This document shows, one piece after another, positions 8,360 through 17,017 of a stretch of DNA of 64,000 nt. The notes under the pieces were generated by a model. It did not search any database and was not told the DNA's origin. It saw only the letters and a program-made list of their open reading frames with translations. This DNA is from Paenibacillus agricola. Its GTDB lineage: Bacteria > Bacillota > Bacilli > Paenibacillales > NBRC-103111. A program made the position numbers and the translations under genes. The stretch lies in the NCBI RefSeq assembly GCF_011440305.1, contig NZ_JAAOIW010000005.1, forward strand, positions 310,001 through 374,000. Direction: 5' to 3'. Within the stretch, counting starts at the first letter, position 1. Each line of letters begins with the position of its first letter.

Positions 8360-9610
8360 TCACACTTGAATGACACTAACCCAGGTTCCCGACTTGGCGC
8401 TCTGGACAATAGCCTCATTAATAAGCATGATCTGGTAGCCCTCTTTAAAGCTGGCTACGGAGTCGGGGATCCCCACTTGATTGGAGATAGACCCGTAAAA
8501 TTGATGCATCATATTTTTCAAGCTGTCTGCCCAGCCTTCGACATGGCCGCTAGGGTAATGTACGAAAGGAATCGCTTGCTTTTTCACAAGATTGGAATCC
8601 CTCATCACCGTTTCTCCCGGTTTGTCCCGATAACCAAGCGTTAGCTTACAGGGCTCCTCTTGCTCCCATGCTCCCGATGCAATAGAGCCATCCAAGCTGA
8701 TTCCAAGCGCGTTTTTTTTGCCAGCCGATACTTGAGAAACCGTCAATACACCCCGAGCCCCATTATTAAACTTCACAAGCACCGCGCAATAATCTTCATT
8801 TTTAATATCAATAAGCTCTAAAGCTTCCCCTTGATTCAAAACAGTAGTTGATGAAGCCGTCGATTGAGCACTGGTTGGAGCGTTTGAGAAAGCACTCAAT
8901 GGAGTGCTGGGTTGGGCATTCAATGAAGCATTCAATGCATCACTCGATGAATGGCTGCTATTCGTCGGTTTAAACCTCTGAGGAATCACAATCGCGGAAT
9001 CAGCCAAAACCTCCGTAATCCGCAAGCCTGTCACATACTGCACAAGGTCATACAGATGGGAACCGATATCGCTGATCGCTCGCGTTTCTCCTCCATACAT
9101 AGGCTCCATACGCCAGTTATAGTCCGTTTGATAAAACAGCCAATCCTGCAAATAATGCCCCTGCACGATTCTTATATCCCCAAGATCGTGATCCGTTACC
9201 ATGCTTTTCAAATGCTGGACCATCGGAAATTGCCTATACACAAAGTTAACGGCTGTAGCAAGCTGCTTTTCCTCTGCCAATAGGTATAGCTCCTTCGCCT
9301 CCTCACTTGTGAGCGTCATCGGCTTCTCGCTAAGCAGATGCTTTCCATGAAGCAAAGCCTGCTTATTCATCTCAAAATGCATATGATTAGGCGTACAGTT
9401 ATGAATAACTTCAATTTCTTCATCGTTTAATAAATCTATATAATTCCCGTATGCTTTAGGCACATGAAGCTCGCGCGCGTATTGGTCTGCCGTTGCTTGC
9501 GTGCTTTGTCCAATGGCGACAACCTCTACATAACCCAATCTTCGGATCGCTTCAATATGGGCCTTACCGATCAGCCCTGCTCCGAGCACCGCTGCTTTTA
9601 TTTTACGCAT
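8360..9610 (-). CDS. Gfo/Idh/MocA family oxidoreductase with Ser/Thr-rich insert
   Basis: A 416-residue protein, longer than the roughly 350-380 usual for this family. The Rossmann motif AVLGAGLIGKAH is at the N-terminus and the EKP motif appears as HLLSEKPMTL. The excess comes from a low-complexity Ser/Thr/Ala/Asn segment at about residues 216-257, placed between two strands of the C-terminal domain. The underlying DNA has short near-repeats around 8890-8950. AGGTGAG lies five bases before the ATG. It should act on a sugar or cyclitol in the cytosol. The insert lies in a likely surface loop and need not abolish activity. Confidence 0.88.
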   Translation of the reverse strand: MRKIKAAVLGAGLIGKAHIEAIRRLGYVEVVAIGQSTQATADQYARELHVPKAYGNYIDLLNDEEIEVIHNCTPNHMHFEMNKQALLHGKHLLSEKPMTLTSEEAKELYLLAEEKQLATAVNFVYRQFPMVQHLKSMVTDHDLGDIRIVQGHYLQDWLFYQTDYNWRMEPMYGGETRAISDIGSHLYDLVQYVTGLRITEVLADSAIVIPQRFKPTNSSHSSSDALNASLNAQPSTPLSAFSNAPTSAQSTASSTTVLNQGEALELIDIKNEDYCAVLVKFNNGARGVLTVSQVSAGKKNALGISLDGSIASGAWEQEEPCKLTLGYRDKPGETVMRDSNLVKKQAIPFVHYPSGHVEGWADSLKNMMHQFYGSISNQVGIPDSVASFKEGYQIMLINEAIVQSAKSGTWVSVIQV

Positions 9611-9630
9611 GATCTCTCACCTCACTTATA

Positions 9631-9659
9631 ACTATAATAAACCTACTTATATTTTTCAA
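9631..9659 (-). promoter_or_regulatory. SigmaA-type promoter of the oxidoreductase gene
   Basis: On the minus strand TTGAAA (9659-9654) and TATAGT (9636-9631) are separated by exactly 17 bases, shortly upstream of the start at 9610. A dyad ACTTATA/TATAAGT overlaps the -35 region. Confidence 0.65.
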
Positions 9660-9809
9660 TACTATAAGTACGTTTTACAAAAATATATATTTCGGGTTAG
9701 TCAAAATTATGCATAGATGCGAAAAAGACATGCTTGCTCCCTTGTATAGCTAGGAACATACATGCCTCTTACTCTTATCTCCTTTGGATAAACATCTGAG
9801 CTGATCGGA

Positions 9810-10730
9810 TTACTGACTAAACAGCTGCTGCTCCATCCATTCGATCGTTTCATGAATGGCAGTCTGTAATTTATATTGGGGAATATAGCCTGTCTTCTTC
9901 TGCAAAAGACTTGTGTCATATAGTCGATGGCGAGTATGATGCTTGACATTAGGTTTCTCTTGGATCAAAGCAGCGCGCGACATGGACTCGAAAACCAAGG
10001 GTACAGACAAATAATCGGCAATGATCCTGTAATAATCCTCAGCTGTTACGGCATCTGGTCCTGTACAATGGAATATTTCACCGAAGCTTGCGCCTTGACC
10101 GGCAATATGTACTATACAAGCCCCAATTTCCCGATTCCATACGGGTTGGATTAACATCTGACCTTCGGCAACTAGTACCAGTCCCTCGCCCTGCCTGATT
10201 TTATGGAGCAGTCCCGCATCTCTCCCTTGGGCTTGATCACACCCTAATGAACGTCCAGCCCCCAATATATGAGGCGGCCTTAGGACAGTGACTGGAAATC
10301 CATACTCATGCCATGCATCAAGTAGAAGTTTTTCGCAATCTAACTTTCCACTGGAGTAAGTCAATTCCTCTTGGGTTGGATGCTGCTCAGTTATTGGGTA
10401 TCGAGTTCCATGAATTGCTGCATATACATAATCGGTGCTGATCAGAATGTAATGGGCAGCCCTGTCTCGAAAGCAGTTCAATGCATGCTCAGCATCCATC
10501 TGGTTATAGGCAGCACAGTCAACGACAAGATCAAACTTCCGGTTATTAAGTGCACTTTCCATAGCTCCTGGAATGGAGCGATCGGCTTGAATAAATTCAG
10601 CTTTCTTAGAATGGTTGGGTTTATTTCCCCTGCCTAATGAGCTAACCTCCCAGCCCCCCTTGATTAATTCTTCAACAATTGCGCATCCCAAGAATCCTGT
10701 GCCACCAATAACTAGTGCTTGCTTTCCCAC
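9810..10730 (-). CDS. NAD-dependent epimerase/dehydratase (extended SDR)
   Basis: From a GTG at 10730 the protein has 306 residues. That start is chosen because AAGGAGG stands eight bases before it, inside the eight codons that would belong to an upstream ATG at 10754. The dinucleotide motif VIGGTGFLG is at the N-terminus, and the YxxxK pair appears as YSSGK near the middle. The body resembles NAD-dependent epimerases acting on nucleotide sugars or sugar lactones. The gene stands alone downstream of a promoterless-looking AT-rich gap. Substrate unknown. Confidence 0.85.
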   Translation of the reverse strand: MGKQALVIGGTGFLGCAIVEELIKGGWEVSSLGRGNKPNHSKKAEFIQADRSIPGAMESALNNRKFDLVVDCAAYNQMDAEHALNCFRDRAAHYILISTDYVYAAIHGTRYPITEQHPTQEELTYSSGKLDCEKLLLDAWHEYGFPVTVLRPPHILGAGRSLGCDQAQGRDAGLLHKIRQGEGLVLVAEGQMLIQPVWNREIGACIVHIAGQGASFGEIFHCTGPDAVTAEDYYRIIADYLSVPLVFESMSRAALIQEKPNVKHHTRHRLYDTSLLQKKTGYIPQYKLQTAIHETIEWMEQQLFSQ

Positions 10731-10923
10731 AAAATCTTCCTCCTTAGGTAACATATAAGAATATTATACACACTAATATTACAACATAAGGATCTTAAGC
10801 AAATATATTTATTAATTATTAATTCCTCATTTTATACGATCTTTGCCTCGTTTTAAAAATCCTTGCAAGTTGTTGAGGTAACACCCTGATGGTTCTCCGT
10901 TGGAATTTAATAGTACTAAACAG

Positions 10924-10948
10924 AAAAAAAACCTCTCGCATTGGAGGC
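10924..10948 (-). terminator. Terminator after the ROK regulator
   Basis: On the minus strand a short CCTC...GAGG hairpin is followed at once by eight T residues (10931-10924), 37 bases after the ROK stop. Confidence 0.5.
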
Positions 10949-10984
10949 AATTGCCTATTCCAAATTGAAAGGTTAAGTACAAGC

Positions 10985-12199
10985 TTAAAGAAAACAGCTC
11001 ACATCATCATTAGTTGCTTGGGTAATCAGCTCATCAATCGTCATAAAAGCCCCACCGACAAGACCCGCTTTATGATCCAATATGGATTTATTGATAGCCA
11101 AGTTTCGAGTCGCGAGCGGCAAGGATCGCTGATAAACGCTTTGTCTAAGTGCAGCCAGGAACAAATCGCCAAATTCGGAAACCCTCCCGCCAACCGCCAC
11201 CAGCGCCGGATTGGAGAAATTGACGATGGAGGCAATGACCCGTCCGATCAATAGCCCACTGTCACGCACCAGCTCCACTGAAGCAGGGTCCAGCTTGAGG
11301 ATACCATTTCCGATATCTTCCAGCGTAAGCTTGCCTTGATCCTCAAGCTGCTTTAGCAAATAGCCACTTTTACCTGACAATGCCATGTCCATCCCTTTGG
11401 CGACGATTGCTTTGCCACCTGCTTCAGCCTCCAGGCACCCCCGGTTTCCGCACCAGCATACCGAATCACTGCCAATATCAAAATGCCCAATATCCCCGGC
11501 ACTTCCCGTTGCCCCCCGGTATAGCTTGCCGTCGTAAATAACACCTGAGCCAATACCCGTGCCTACCTTCATATAAATAAGGTTATCCACCTCAAAATTC
11601 AAGCCTTTTGCATGCTCACCCAACGCCATAATATTCACATCATTATCTACATAACAGGAACAATCATAATGCCTCGCCCAAAACTCCCTGATTGGATAAC
11701 GGTCCCAGCCCGGCATAATAGGCGGAGCGATAGGCATCCCCATTTCAAAATCAACGGGCCCTGGTATCCCGATACCGATTCCTTTGACCGTTTCCTTGCC
11801 AAGCTCAAGCTCGGATAATAGCTGCTCGGATAACCGATAAATATGGTCCAATACATGCTCGGGACCATCCCCGATAGAAATAGCTGAGGTTGTTACGCCA
11901 ATAATTTCACAATTAAAATCGGTATAAGCAACCTGCACGGATGTGGTTCCTAATTCGATCGATAAAATAAGGCCATACTTTTCATTACATGTATATTGTT
12001 TAGGCTTTCTGCCGCCACTAGAAGCGCCGATATGGGACACCTTAATCAATTGCTGCTCAAGCAATCGTTCTACATGAACAGAAACAGCCGACAACGAAAC
12101 AGCCATCTCATTAGCGAGTTCAGCCTTCGACAGTGGGAACTTGGCCCTCCGAATTTTTTGGAGAACTTGTGCTGCTAGAGTTAGCACTGGAGCCACCAC
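10985..12199 (-). CDS. ROK family transcriptional regulator (NagC/XylR type)
   Basis: A 404-residue protein with an N-terminal winged helix-turn-helix (residues about 18-65, SKAELANEMAVSLSAVSVHV) and a sugar-kinase-like ROK domain. The ROK zinc-binding signature CWCGNRGCLEAEAGG is complete, and the preceding GHFDIG segment matches the family. Such proteins are mostly repressors released by sugars or sugar phosphates. Which genes it controls cannot be told; it neighbours the epimerase at 9810. The start is uncertain: GTG codons at 12199, 12196 and 12187 are all possible and none has a strong Shine-Dalgarno. Confidence 0.88.
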   Translation of the reverse strand: MVAPVLTLAAQVLQKIRRAKFPLSKAELANEMAVSLSAVSVHVERLLEQQLIKVSHIGASSGGRKPKQYTCNEKYGLILSIELGTTSVQVAYTDFNCEIIGVTTSAISIGDGPEHVLDHIYRLSEQLLSELELGKETVKGIGIGIPGPVDFEMGMPIAPPIMPGWDRYPIREFWARHYDCSCYVDNDVNIMALGEHAKGLNFEVDNLIYMKVGTGIGSGVIYDGKLYRGATGSAGDIGHFDIGSDSVCWCGNRGCLEAEAGGKAIVAKGMDMALSGKSGYLLKQLEDQGKLTLEDIGNGILKLDPASVELVRDSGLLIGRVIASIVNFSNPALVAVGGRVSEFGDLFLAALRQSVYQRSLPLATRNLAINKSILDHKAGLVGGAFMTIDELITQATNDDVSCFL

Positions 12200-12234
12200 T
12201 TTCTACTAATGTTATTGAGAACTTATAACAGATT

Positions 12235-12264
12235 ATTATATCGCTTTTACTAGTATTAATCAAA
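12235..12264 (-). promoter_or_regulatory. Promoter of the ROK regulator gene
   Basis: On the minus strand TTTGAT (12264-12259) and a perfect TATAAT (12240-12235) are 18 bases apart, 36 bases upstream of the earliest start. Confidence 0.6.
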
Positions 12265-12302
12265 CCATATAGCCTGTTAAGAGCTTTCTGAACCTATTGA
12301 AG

Positions 12303-12336
12303 AAACCGTCAGGGATTATCCTGACGGCTCTTTATT
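12303..12336 (-). terminator. Probable terminator after the DUF3892 gene
   Basis: CCGTCAGG (12306-12313) and CCTGACGG (12320-12327) form a perfect 8-bp stem. T-rich bases flank it on both sides, so it may work in both directions; on the minus strand it serves the gene ending at 12373. Confidence 0.55.
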
Positions 12337-12372
12337 GTGCTGGCTCCGCGGTGTGCTCGTAAGCTAGGACAC

Positions 12373-12702
12373 TTAAAACGTCGGTAAATTATCCAAATTG
12401 TTTTGTGGAGTACCATCCGGCTCGCTTCGCAAAATTTCACGGCCGTAGCGTTCGAATACATCCACATTGGCCAAAGCACCCGCTTTTGCTTCATTCAAGG
12501 CTGCCACATAATCCAGCTTACGCCCTGTGGACGTTTGAAATGCTATGATATTGCCGTCGTCGTTTTTACGCACAGCCACAATCGACTCTTTGCCATCTGT
12601 CGCGGCGGCTTGTATCTGATTCTGTGCTGCCTGCATTTCACCCTGCTGCTTGTAGTCCTGATAAATCTGTTCGAAATTAGGATTCGTTTGATCCTGATCC
12701 AT
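12373..12702 (-). CDS. DUF3892 domain protein
   Basis: From the ATG at 12702 (GAGGTG six bases upstream) the protein has 109 residues. A Gln/Asn-rich N-terminal 40 residues precede a DUF3892 domain, recognisable from IVAVRKNDDGNI, the central TSTGRKLDYVAAL and the ending NNLDNLPTF. The family is common in Bacilli and its function is not known. The protein is soluble and has no signal peptide. It is followed by a hairpin and convergent with nothing; a VOC-family gene diverges from it at 12849. Confidence 0.8.
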   Translation of the reverse strand: MDQDQTNPNFEQIYQDYKQQGEMQAAQNQIQAAATDGKESIVAVRKNDDGNIIAFQTSTGRKLDYVAALNEAKAGALANVDVFERYGREILRSEPDGTPQNNLDNLPTF

Positions 12703-12848
12703 CTTCATCACCTCGTTCAATAGAATACCCAGAAGCATCCAAATTTATGGTCAATTGGCGTATATTTATTTATTAATAGATGAATGCTACAATGTACCTT
12801 ATCAAGCACAAGTAAACACAACCTATTAAAAACTAAGGAGTGAATCCG

Positions 12849-13277
12849 ATGGCTGTTGATGTTTATATCAATTTTAATGGGAATTGCCGGGAAGCCGTAT
12901 CCTTTTATGCACAGGTTTTCGGAGCCGAACCTCCCCAATTGATGACATTTGGAGATACCCCTCCAGACCCCAGCTATCCGCTTCCAGAGGAAGCCAAAAA
13001 ACTAATCATGCACACACGCCTCAACATTAATGGAAGTAATGTCATGTTTTCTGATGTTTTTCCTGGTATGCCTTTTATCGAAGGAAACAATATCACGCTG
13101 GCGATCACTAACAAGAGCATAGATGAAATTAAAGCTTTGTTTAATAAAATGAAAGAAGGCGGCAAAGTAGGTATGGAGCTTCAAGAAACCTTTTGGAGCA
13201 AATGCTATGGCAGCTTAACAGATAAATTTGGCATTGGATGGCAGTTTAGCCATGAAAGTGAACAAGCCCAAATGTAA
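12849..13277 (+). CDS. VOC superfamily protein, PhnB-like
   Basis: A 142-residue protein starting at the ATG at 12849, eight bases after AAGGAG. A GTG at 12840 is in frame but overlaps that ribosome binding site. NGNCREAVSFYAQVFGAE and the ending DKFGIGWQFSHE are typical of PhnB-like glyoxalase/bleomycin-resistance fold proteins, with two beta-alpha-beta-beta-beta modules. Members bind small ligands or metals, and the precise role is unknown. A strong terminator follows. Confidence 0.85.
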   Translation: MAVDVYINFNGNCREAVSFYAQVFGAEPPQLMTFGDTPPDPSYPLPEEAKKLIMHTRLNINGSNVMFSDVFPGMPFIEGNNITLAITNKSIDEIKALFNKMKEGGKVGMELQETFWSKCYGSLTDKFGIGWQFSHESEQAQM

Positions 13278-13296
13278 CACAGTCTCTATTCTAAAT

Positions 13297-13346
13297 AAAA
13301 AGGATATAAAGCTTCTCTTCTAAAGAAAAGCCTTGTATCCTTTTTG
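13297..13346 (+). terminator. Terminator after the VOC gene
   Basis: An A-rich arm with AAAAAGGATA (13298-13307) pairs with TATCCTTTTT (13336-13345), extending inward through AAGCTT/AAGCC, and ends in a T-run. Confidence 0.75.
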
Positions 13347-13444
13347 TATATTCAAAAACTGGCGTTTTTTGGATTACTTTTCACACTATGTTAAGATGAA
13401 GCAGTCCTATTTATATGTTACATACAAACAGGAGGTTTATGTTT

Positions 13445-14827
13445 ATGTCCAGTCAAACCGGAGCCATCGTTGAGCAATCCCTGCAAACCTTGTTGGGGGA
13501 TCCATCCTTCCTGACCCATCTACAGGGCGAGGTTAGAGAGCAAGCTTTTGTTTCCTTAAATGCCATTCTCTCGACACCCAATAAAGCACATAAAGCATTT
13601 TTACGTATTCCTATGGATAATGGCAATGTTGTCCGCATTCCAGCCTATCGCATTCAACATAACGACACACTGGGACCCTATAAAGGCGGCATCCGTTTCC
13701 ATGAATCCGTCAATGAAGAGGAGGTTACGAATCTCGCAGCTCTTATGACATTGAAAAATGCGCTGCATGAAGTTCCTTTCGGAGGCGGAAAAGGTGGAGT
13801 AGTTATCAATCCTCGCAATTACAGCGTGAAGGAGCTTTATCTCATCTGCAAAAAATATGTACAATATTTCAGTGATGTGATCGGTCCCGATAAAGATATC
13901 CCTGCACCTGATATGGGGACGGGTGAGCGTGAAATGGATTGGATGATGGCCGAATACAAGAGCATCCACCCCGGAATGCCCTATCTCGGGAGCTTCACAG
14001 GTAAAAGTGTTATCAATGGCGGTTCGCTTGGCCGCAGAGAAGCAACGGGCAAAGGTGTGTACTTCACCTTCCGTTATATGATCCATGATTTTCTTAATGA
14101 ATTAAGCGATTTGCTTGTCGATAAAACCAATAACCCTTATGCACAAACTGCACTAGCCCATATGAATCGCCCCTTAACCATTGCCGTTCAAGGCTTTGGT
14201 AATGTAGGTGCCGTTGCTGCACTGGAAGCCTACAAATGCACCTATTTGCACAACAAAGTAGTAGCGGTAAGTGACCGGAATGTGACGCTCTACCATCCTG
14301 AGGGCCTGCCGATTCCGTTGCTGATTGAATTTGCGGCTCTGCACGGCGGCGACCTGCCTACCACTGAGGCTGAGCTGGCCGAGCAGGGTGTGACCGCACA
14401 AATATTGGGACGTGAGGACGTGCTTTATTTGCAGGTAGACGTCTTAATTTTAGCTGCATTGGAGGAGCAAATCCATCAGCAAAATGTCGAGCTCATTAAA
14501 GCCCGGATCATTATAGAAGGCGCCAATGCTCCGATAACCGCTGAAGCGGACCAAATCTTAATGGATAACGGTGTGATCATTATCCCGGATATATTGGCCA
14601 ACGCAGGTGGTGTGATCGTCTCTTACCTCGAGTGGCTGCAAGGACGTGAAACGCAATTTTATGAGGAGGAGCAGGTATTTAACCAGCTTTACAATAAAAT
14701 GCAGGGAACCCTGCGTACGGTATTGCCGTTATTTTTTAAGGAACCTGTCTCCTTGCGCCAAACTTGCTACAATCACGCCGTTATGAAGCTTTCAACAGTA
14801 TTGTATCGCCAGGGCAAGCTTTACTAG
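13445..14827 (+). CDS. Glutamate/amino-acid dehydrogenase (ELFV family)
   Basis: A 460-residue Glu/Leu/Phe/Val dehydrogenase. Substrate-domain motifs GPYKGGIRFHESV (Lys-80) and PFGGGKGGV (Lys-116) and the catalytic-Asp motif PAPDMGTGEREMDWM are intact. The coenzyme domain opens with AVQGFGNVGAV. It interconverts 2-oxoglutarate and glutamate, or a related pair, with NAD(P)H. It is somewhat longer than the roughly 425-residue Bacillus RocG/GudB and has a longer spacer (about residues 215-235) before the coenzyme domain. AGGAGG lies nine bases before the chosen ATG; an ATG at 13439 is too close to it. The next gene converges after 20 bases. Confidence 0.9.
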   Translation: MSSQTGAIVEQSLQTLLGDPSFLTHLQGEVREQAFVSLNAILSTPNKAHKAFLRIPMDNGNVVRIPAYRIQHNDTLGPYKGGIRFHESVNEEEVTNLAALMTLKNALHEVPFGGGKGGVVINPRNYSVKELYLICKKYVQYFSDVIGPDKDIPAPDMGTGEREMDWMMAEYKSIHPGMPYLGSFTGKSVINGGSLGRREATGKGVYFTFRYMIHDFLNELSDLLVDKTNNPYAQTALAHMNRPLTIAVQGFGNVGAVAALEAYKCTYLHNKVVAVSDRNVTLYHPEGLPIPLLIEFAALHGGDLPTTEAELAEQGVTAQILGREDVLYLQVDVLILAALEEQIHQQNVELIKARIIIEGANAPITAEADQILMDNGVIIIPDILANAGGVIVSYLEWLQGRETQFYEEEQVFNQLYNKMQGTLRTVLPLFFKEPVSLRQTCYNHAVMKLSTVLYRQGKLY

Positions 14828-14847
14828 ACCCTTAGTCATATCAGCAT

Positions 14848-15618
14848 TTACATGGTTCCGCCACCTCTGCGAATCTCTGCTGGAATATCCTCTGGGCCCT
14901 TATTAATAAATTGATAAATAAATGTGCCCATTTTTTGCTCATCGAAGGTGGGCAGCTCCAAGGTTTTCGTCCAAGCTGTAAGCACAATTTCATTGCTGGA
15001 CACTACATCTCCATAAGGTACCGCCAAAATGCCTGAGCCTGCTTTTTTATAATGAGTAAGCTCAGTAATTTTGTCGATTATTTCCGGCTTTGCATTCGGG
15101 TGGTAATAAATAATAATATCGCCATGCTCCAAGTTGTGCACCAATTTCTCGATAGCCGGCTTCTCTTTGTAAAAACCGAATTTCAAATCATGCGGGCTGT
15201 GGGTGCCGGAGGTAGGAATTTTCATTTCGTATTGGACCGGAGCATCCGAATGGCCTCCCCCGTAATCCTTATCATCGGTCACTTGAATCGCAGCTTGGTG
15301 ATTCAAATTTTCGATATTCGTTTTGCTAATATTAGCTTGAATGAAAAAGCTTAAGATAACGACTATTCCGGCACTTAGTAAAAAATGTGAAGCTCTAGCT
15401 GCCCATTTGCTTTTCATTTTCAAGGCGTTTTTCTGTTCTTTTTTTAAGCCCCTTGTTTCGGTCTTATTTAATGTAGACGCGTAAACATAACCGATTATTG
15501 AACATATAAGAATAACTATTCCTATAACTAACAGGATCGTACTGGCGCTCATACTCATGCTGCTTCCATGCTGCATATCCATACTTGTGCTGCCTGCGTC
15601 TTGCATATTCATATCCAT
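14848..15618 (-). CDS. DUF3105 membrane protein with Met/His-rich N-terminus
   Basis: From the ATG at 15618 (GGAGGA eight bases before) the protein has 256 residues. The first 24 contain seven Met and one His (MDMNMQDAGSTSMDMQHGSS, then MSMS), a pattern typical of Cu(I)-binding tails. Two transmembrane helices follow at about 27-47 and 71-91. The C-terminal domain is DUF3105, shown by LVHNLEHGDIIIYYHP. Starting further upstream would run through an operator dyad, so this start is preferred. The gene has a near-consensus promoter overlapped by one BlaI/CopY-like dyad, with a second in the leader. A role in copper handling is an inference from these two features. Confidence 0.82.
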   Translation of the reverse strand: MDMNMQDAGSTSMDMQHGSSMSMSASTILLVIGIVILICSIIGYVYASTLNKTETRGLKKEQKNALKMKSKWAARASHFLLSAGIVVILSFFIQANISKTNIENLNHQAAIQVTDDKDYGGGHSDAPVQYEMKIPTSGTHSPHDLKFGFYKEKPAIEKLVHNLEHGDIIIYYHPNAKPEIIDKITELTHYKKAGSGILAVPYGDVVSSNEIVLTAWTKTLELPTFDEQKMGTFIYQFINKGPEDIPAEIRRGGGTM

Positions 15619-15634
15619 ACCCGTTCCTCCAGTT

Positions 15635-15653
15635 ACACTACATATTGTAGTGT
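15635..15653. promoter_or_regulatory. Operator dyad 1 (BlaI/MecI/CopY type)
   Basis: ACACTACATATTGTAGTGT is a perfect 8+3+8 palindrome in the leader of the DUF3105 gene. It closely resembles the TACTACATATGTAGTA-type site of the BlaI/MecI/CopY family. Confidence 0.65.
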
Positions 15654-15718
15654 TGATGTATAAAAAAAGTGGCTCTATCTCACTCACATAAGACAGGCCG
15701 GCTAAAGCTGACCACTTG

Positions 15719-15735
15719 CACTATATATTGTAGTG
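15719..15735. promoter_or_regulatory. Operator dyad 2 overlapping the -10
   Basis: CACTATATATTGTAGTG is a second, slightly imperfect copy of the same dyad, about 83 bases upstream of the first. It covers the -10 hexamer of the DUF3105 promoter, as expected for a repressor site. Confidence 0.6.
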
Positions 15736-15755
15736 TATTTGATTTCTAATATCAA
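15727..15755 (-). promoter_or_regulatory. SigmaA promoter of the DUF3105 gene
   Basis: On the minus strand TTGATA (15755-15750) and TACAAT (15732-15727) are separated by exactly 17 bases. The -10 lies inside operator dyad 2. Confidence 0.75.
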
Positions 15756-15785
15756 GTGTATAAATAAGCAATAGATTCGTATTTT

Positions 15786-15839
15786 TCAAAAGAAAAGCAC
15801 CGCGGGTCCCAGTTGAACAAGGGTTATCCAGAGGTGCTT
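15786..15839 (-). terminator. Probable terminator after the GH130 gene
   Basis: AAGCACC (15795-15801) pairs with GGTGCTT (15833-15839). On the minus strand the hairpin is followed by TTCTTTTG. The loop is long, so confidence is moderate. Confidence 0.5.
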
Positions 15840-15908
15840 ATAGTCCATATTTTGGGGGAGGCAATGCCAGCCTTTTTTATGAAGATATCCGAATCGGCGG
15901 GATTATCC

Positions 15909-16901
15909 TCACGACAAGCAAAGCCGGATCAAGTCATCAACATCGGCTGTTGCGAGGCATTCCACCGTATCGGCTGCACCATAATACAGCTTCACCTCGC
16001 CGGAGTCCTCCAGAATCATTCCTCCTGGAAAAATAACATCGCTGCGGAATCCATCGGTTTCGTAAGGAGCCTCTGGGGCAAGCAACGGCTCCTTGTACAT
16101 CCCGATCACCTTGCGCGGGTTATCCAGATCAAGCAGCATGATGCCGGCGCAATACCTTTTGATCCAGGATGCTTCCCAGCCGTTTTTGCCGCGGCTTGAA
16201 TCAATGTCCACCGCATGAAAGGTGGTCAACCAGCCTTGTTTGGTTTTAATCGGCGGTGCCGCGGGTCCGATCTTGTCATTCGCATAAGGCACCTGCTCAA
16301 CCGCAAGCACAAGGTCTGAATCTCCCCAGTAACGAAGGTCGGGAGATTCAGATAGCCACATATCGAACTGGTCTCTTCCCCGGCTGTATACGGTAAAAGG
16401 CCGCTCCAGCCGCACATAATTCCCGTTGATCCTCTCCGGGAACAGCACCATGTTACGGTTATCCGGGATGCTCATGCTCAGCACCTTGAAGCTGGAGAAA
16501 TCCTCCGTGACCGCAATCCCTCCGCGAACTCCATGCTTCGTATCCACGGCAAAGCACATGTAAACCTTGCCCTCAAGCACCGTTAGCCGCGGGTCGTACA
16601 CACGGATAATTTCTTCATCATTCCACTCCCAGCATGGAAGCGGCTGAACATCCCAGTGAATCCCGTCATTACTGTAAGCGAGACCAAGATTGGTTGTGCT
16701 GCCGGGCAGCATCTGCTTGGTACCCATATCCGCGTAATCGTTGCGAAAGACCATGATATATTTGCCTTCAAACTTCGTAACCCCTGCATTGAAAACGAGT
16801 GAAGGGGAATAAGGCACATCCTTGGGTGCAAGCACCGGATTGGCAGGATGGCGGTGAATAACTGTGCTGGAGCGCAGAGCTCCAATTAAGGGTATGGACA
16901 T
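15909..16901 (-). CDS. Glycoside hydrolase family 130 enzyme (mannoside phosphorylase/mannosidase type)
   Basis: A 330-residue five-bladed beta-propeller enzyme of family GH130. Diagnostic segments are HPANPVLAPKDVPY near the N-terminus, the MVFRNDYAD blade, YDPRLTVLEGKVYMCFA with the Asp position used as general acid in the family, and the C-terminal DVIFPGGMILEDSGEVKLYY. GH130 enzymes phosphorolyse or hydrolyse beta-mannosides. The absence of a signal peptide suggests action on imported oligosaccharides. The ATG at 16901 follows AGAGGAAG by seven bases, while upstream in-frame ATGs lack one. It diverges from an AraC regulator that probably controls it. Confidence 0.9.
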   Translation of the reverse strand: MSIPLIGALRSSTVIHRHPANPVLAPKDVPYSPSLVFNAGVTKFEGKYIMVFRNDYADMGTKQMLPGSTTNLGLAYSNDGIHWDVQPLPCWEWNDEEIIRVYDPRLTVLEGKVYMCFAVDTKHGVRGGIAVTEDFSSFKVLSMSIPDNRNMVLFPERINGNYVRLERPFTVYSRGRDQFDMWLSESPDLRYWGDSDLVLAVEQVPYANDKIGPAAPPIKTKQGWLTTFHAVDIDSSRGKNGWEASWIKRYCAGIMLLDLDNPRKVIGMYKEPLLAPEAPYETDGFRSDVIFPGGMILEDSGEVKLYYGAADTVECLATADVDDLIRLCLS

Positions 16902-17017
16902 CTTCGATCTTCCTCTCATCATGGCTTATTATTGTTACGCTTTCATGATAGGATAGAAGGACTTGATGTTCATGCCAAAACGCGGCTTCCATATCTCAAA
17001 TTTTCGGAGGAGGAGTT

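Noticed and set aside
9707-9949. An 80-codon minus-strand frame after the epimerase
   Set aside because: It overlaps the epimerase 3' end in another frame and has no initiation signals.
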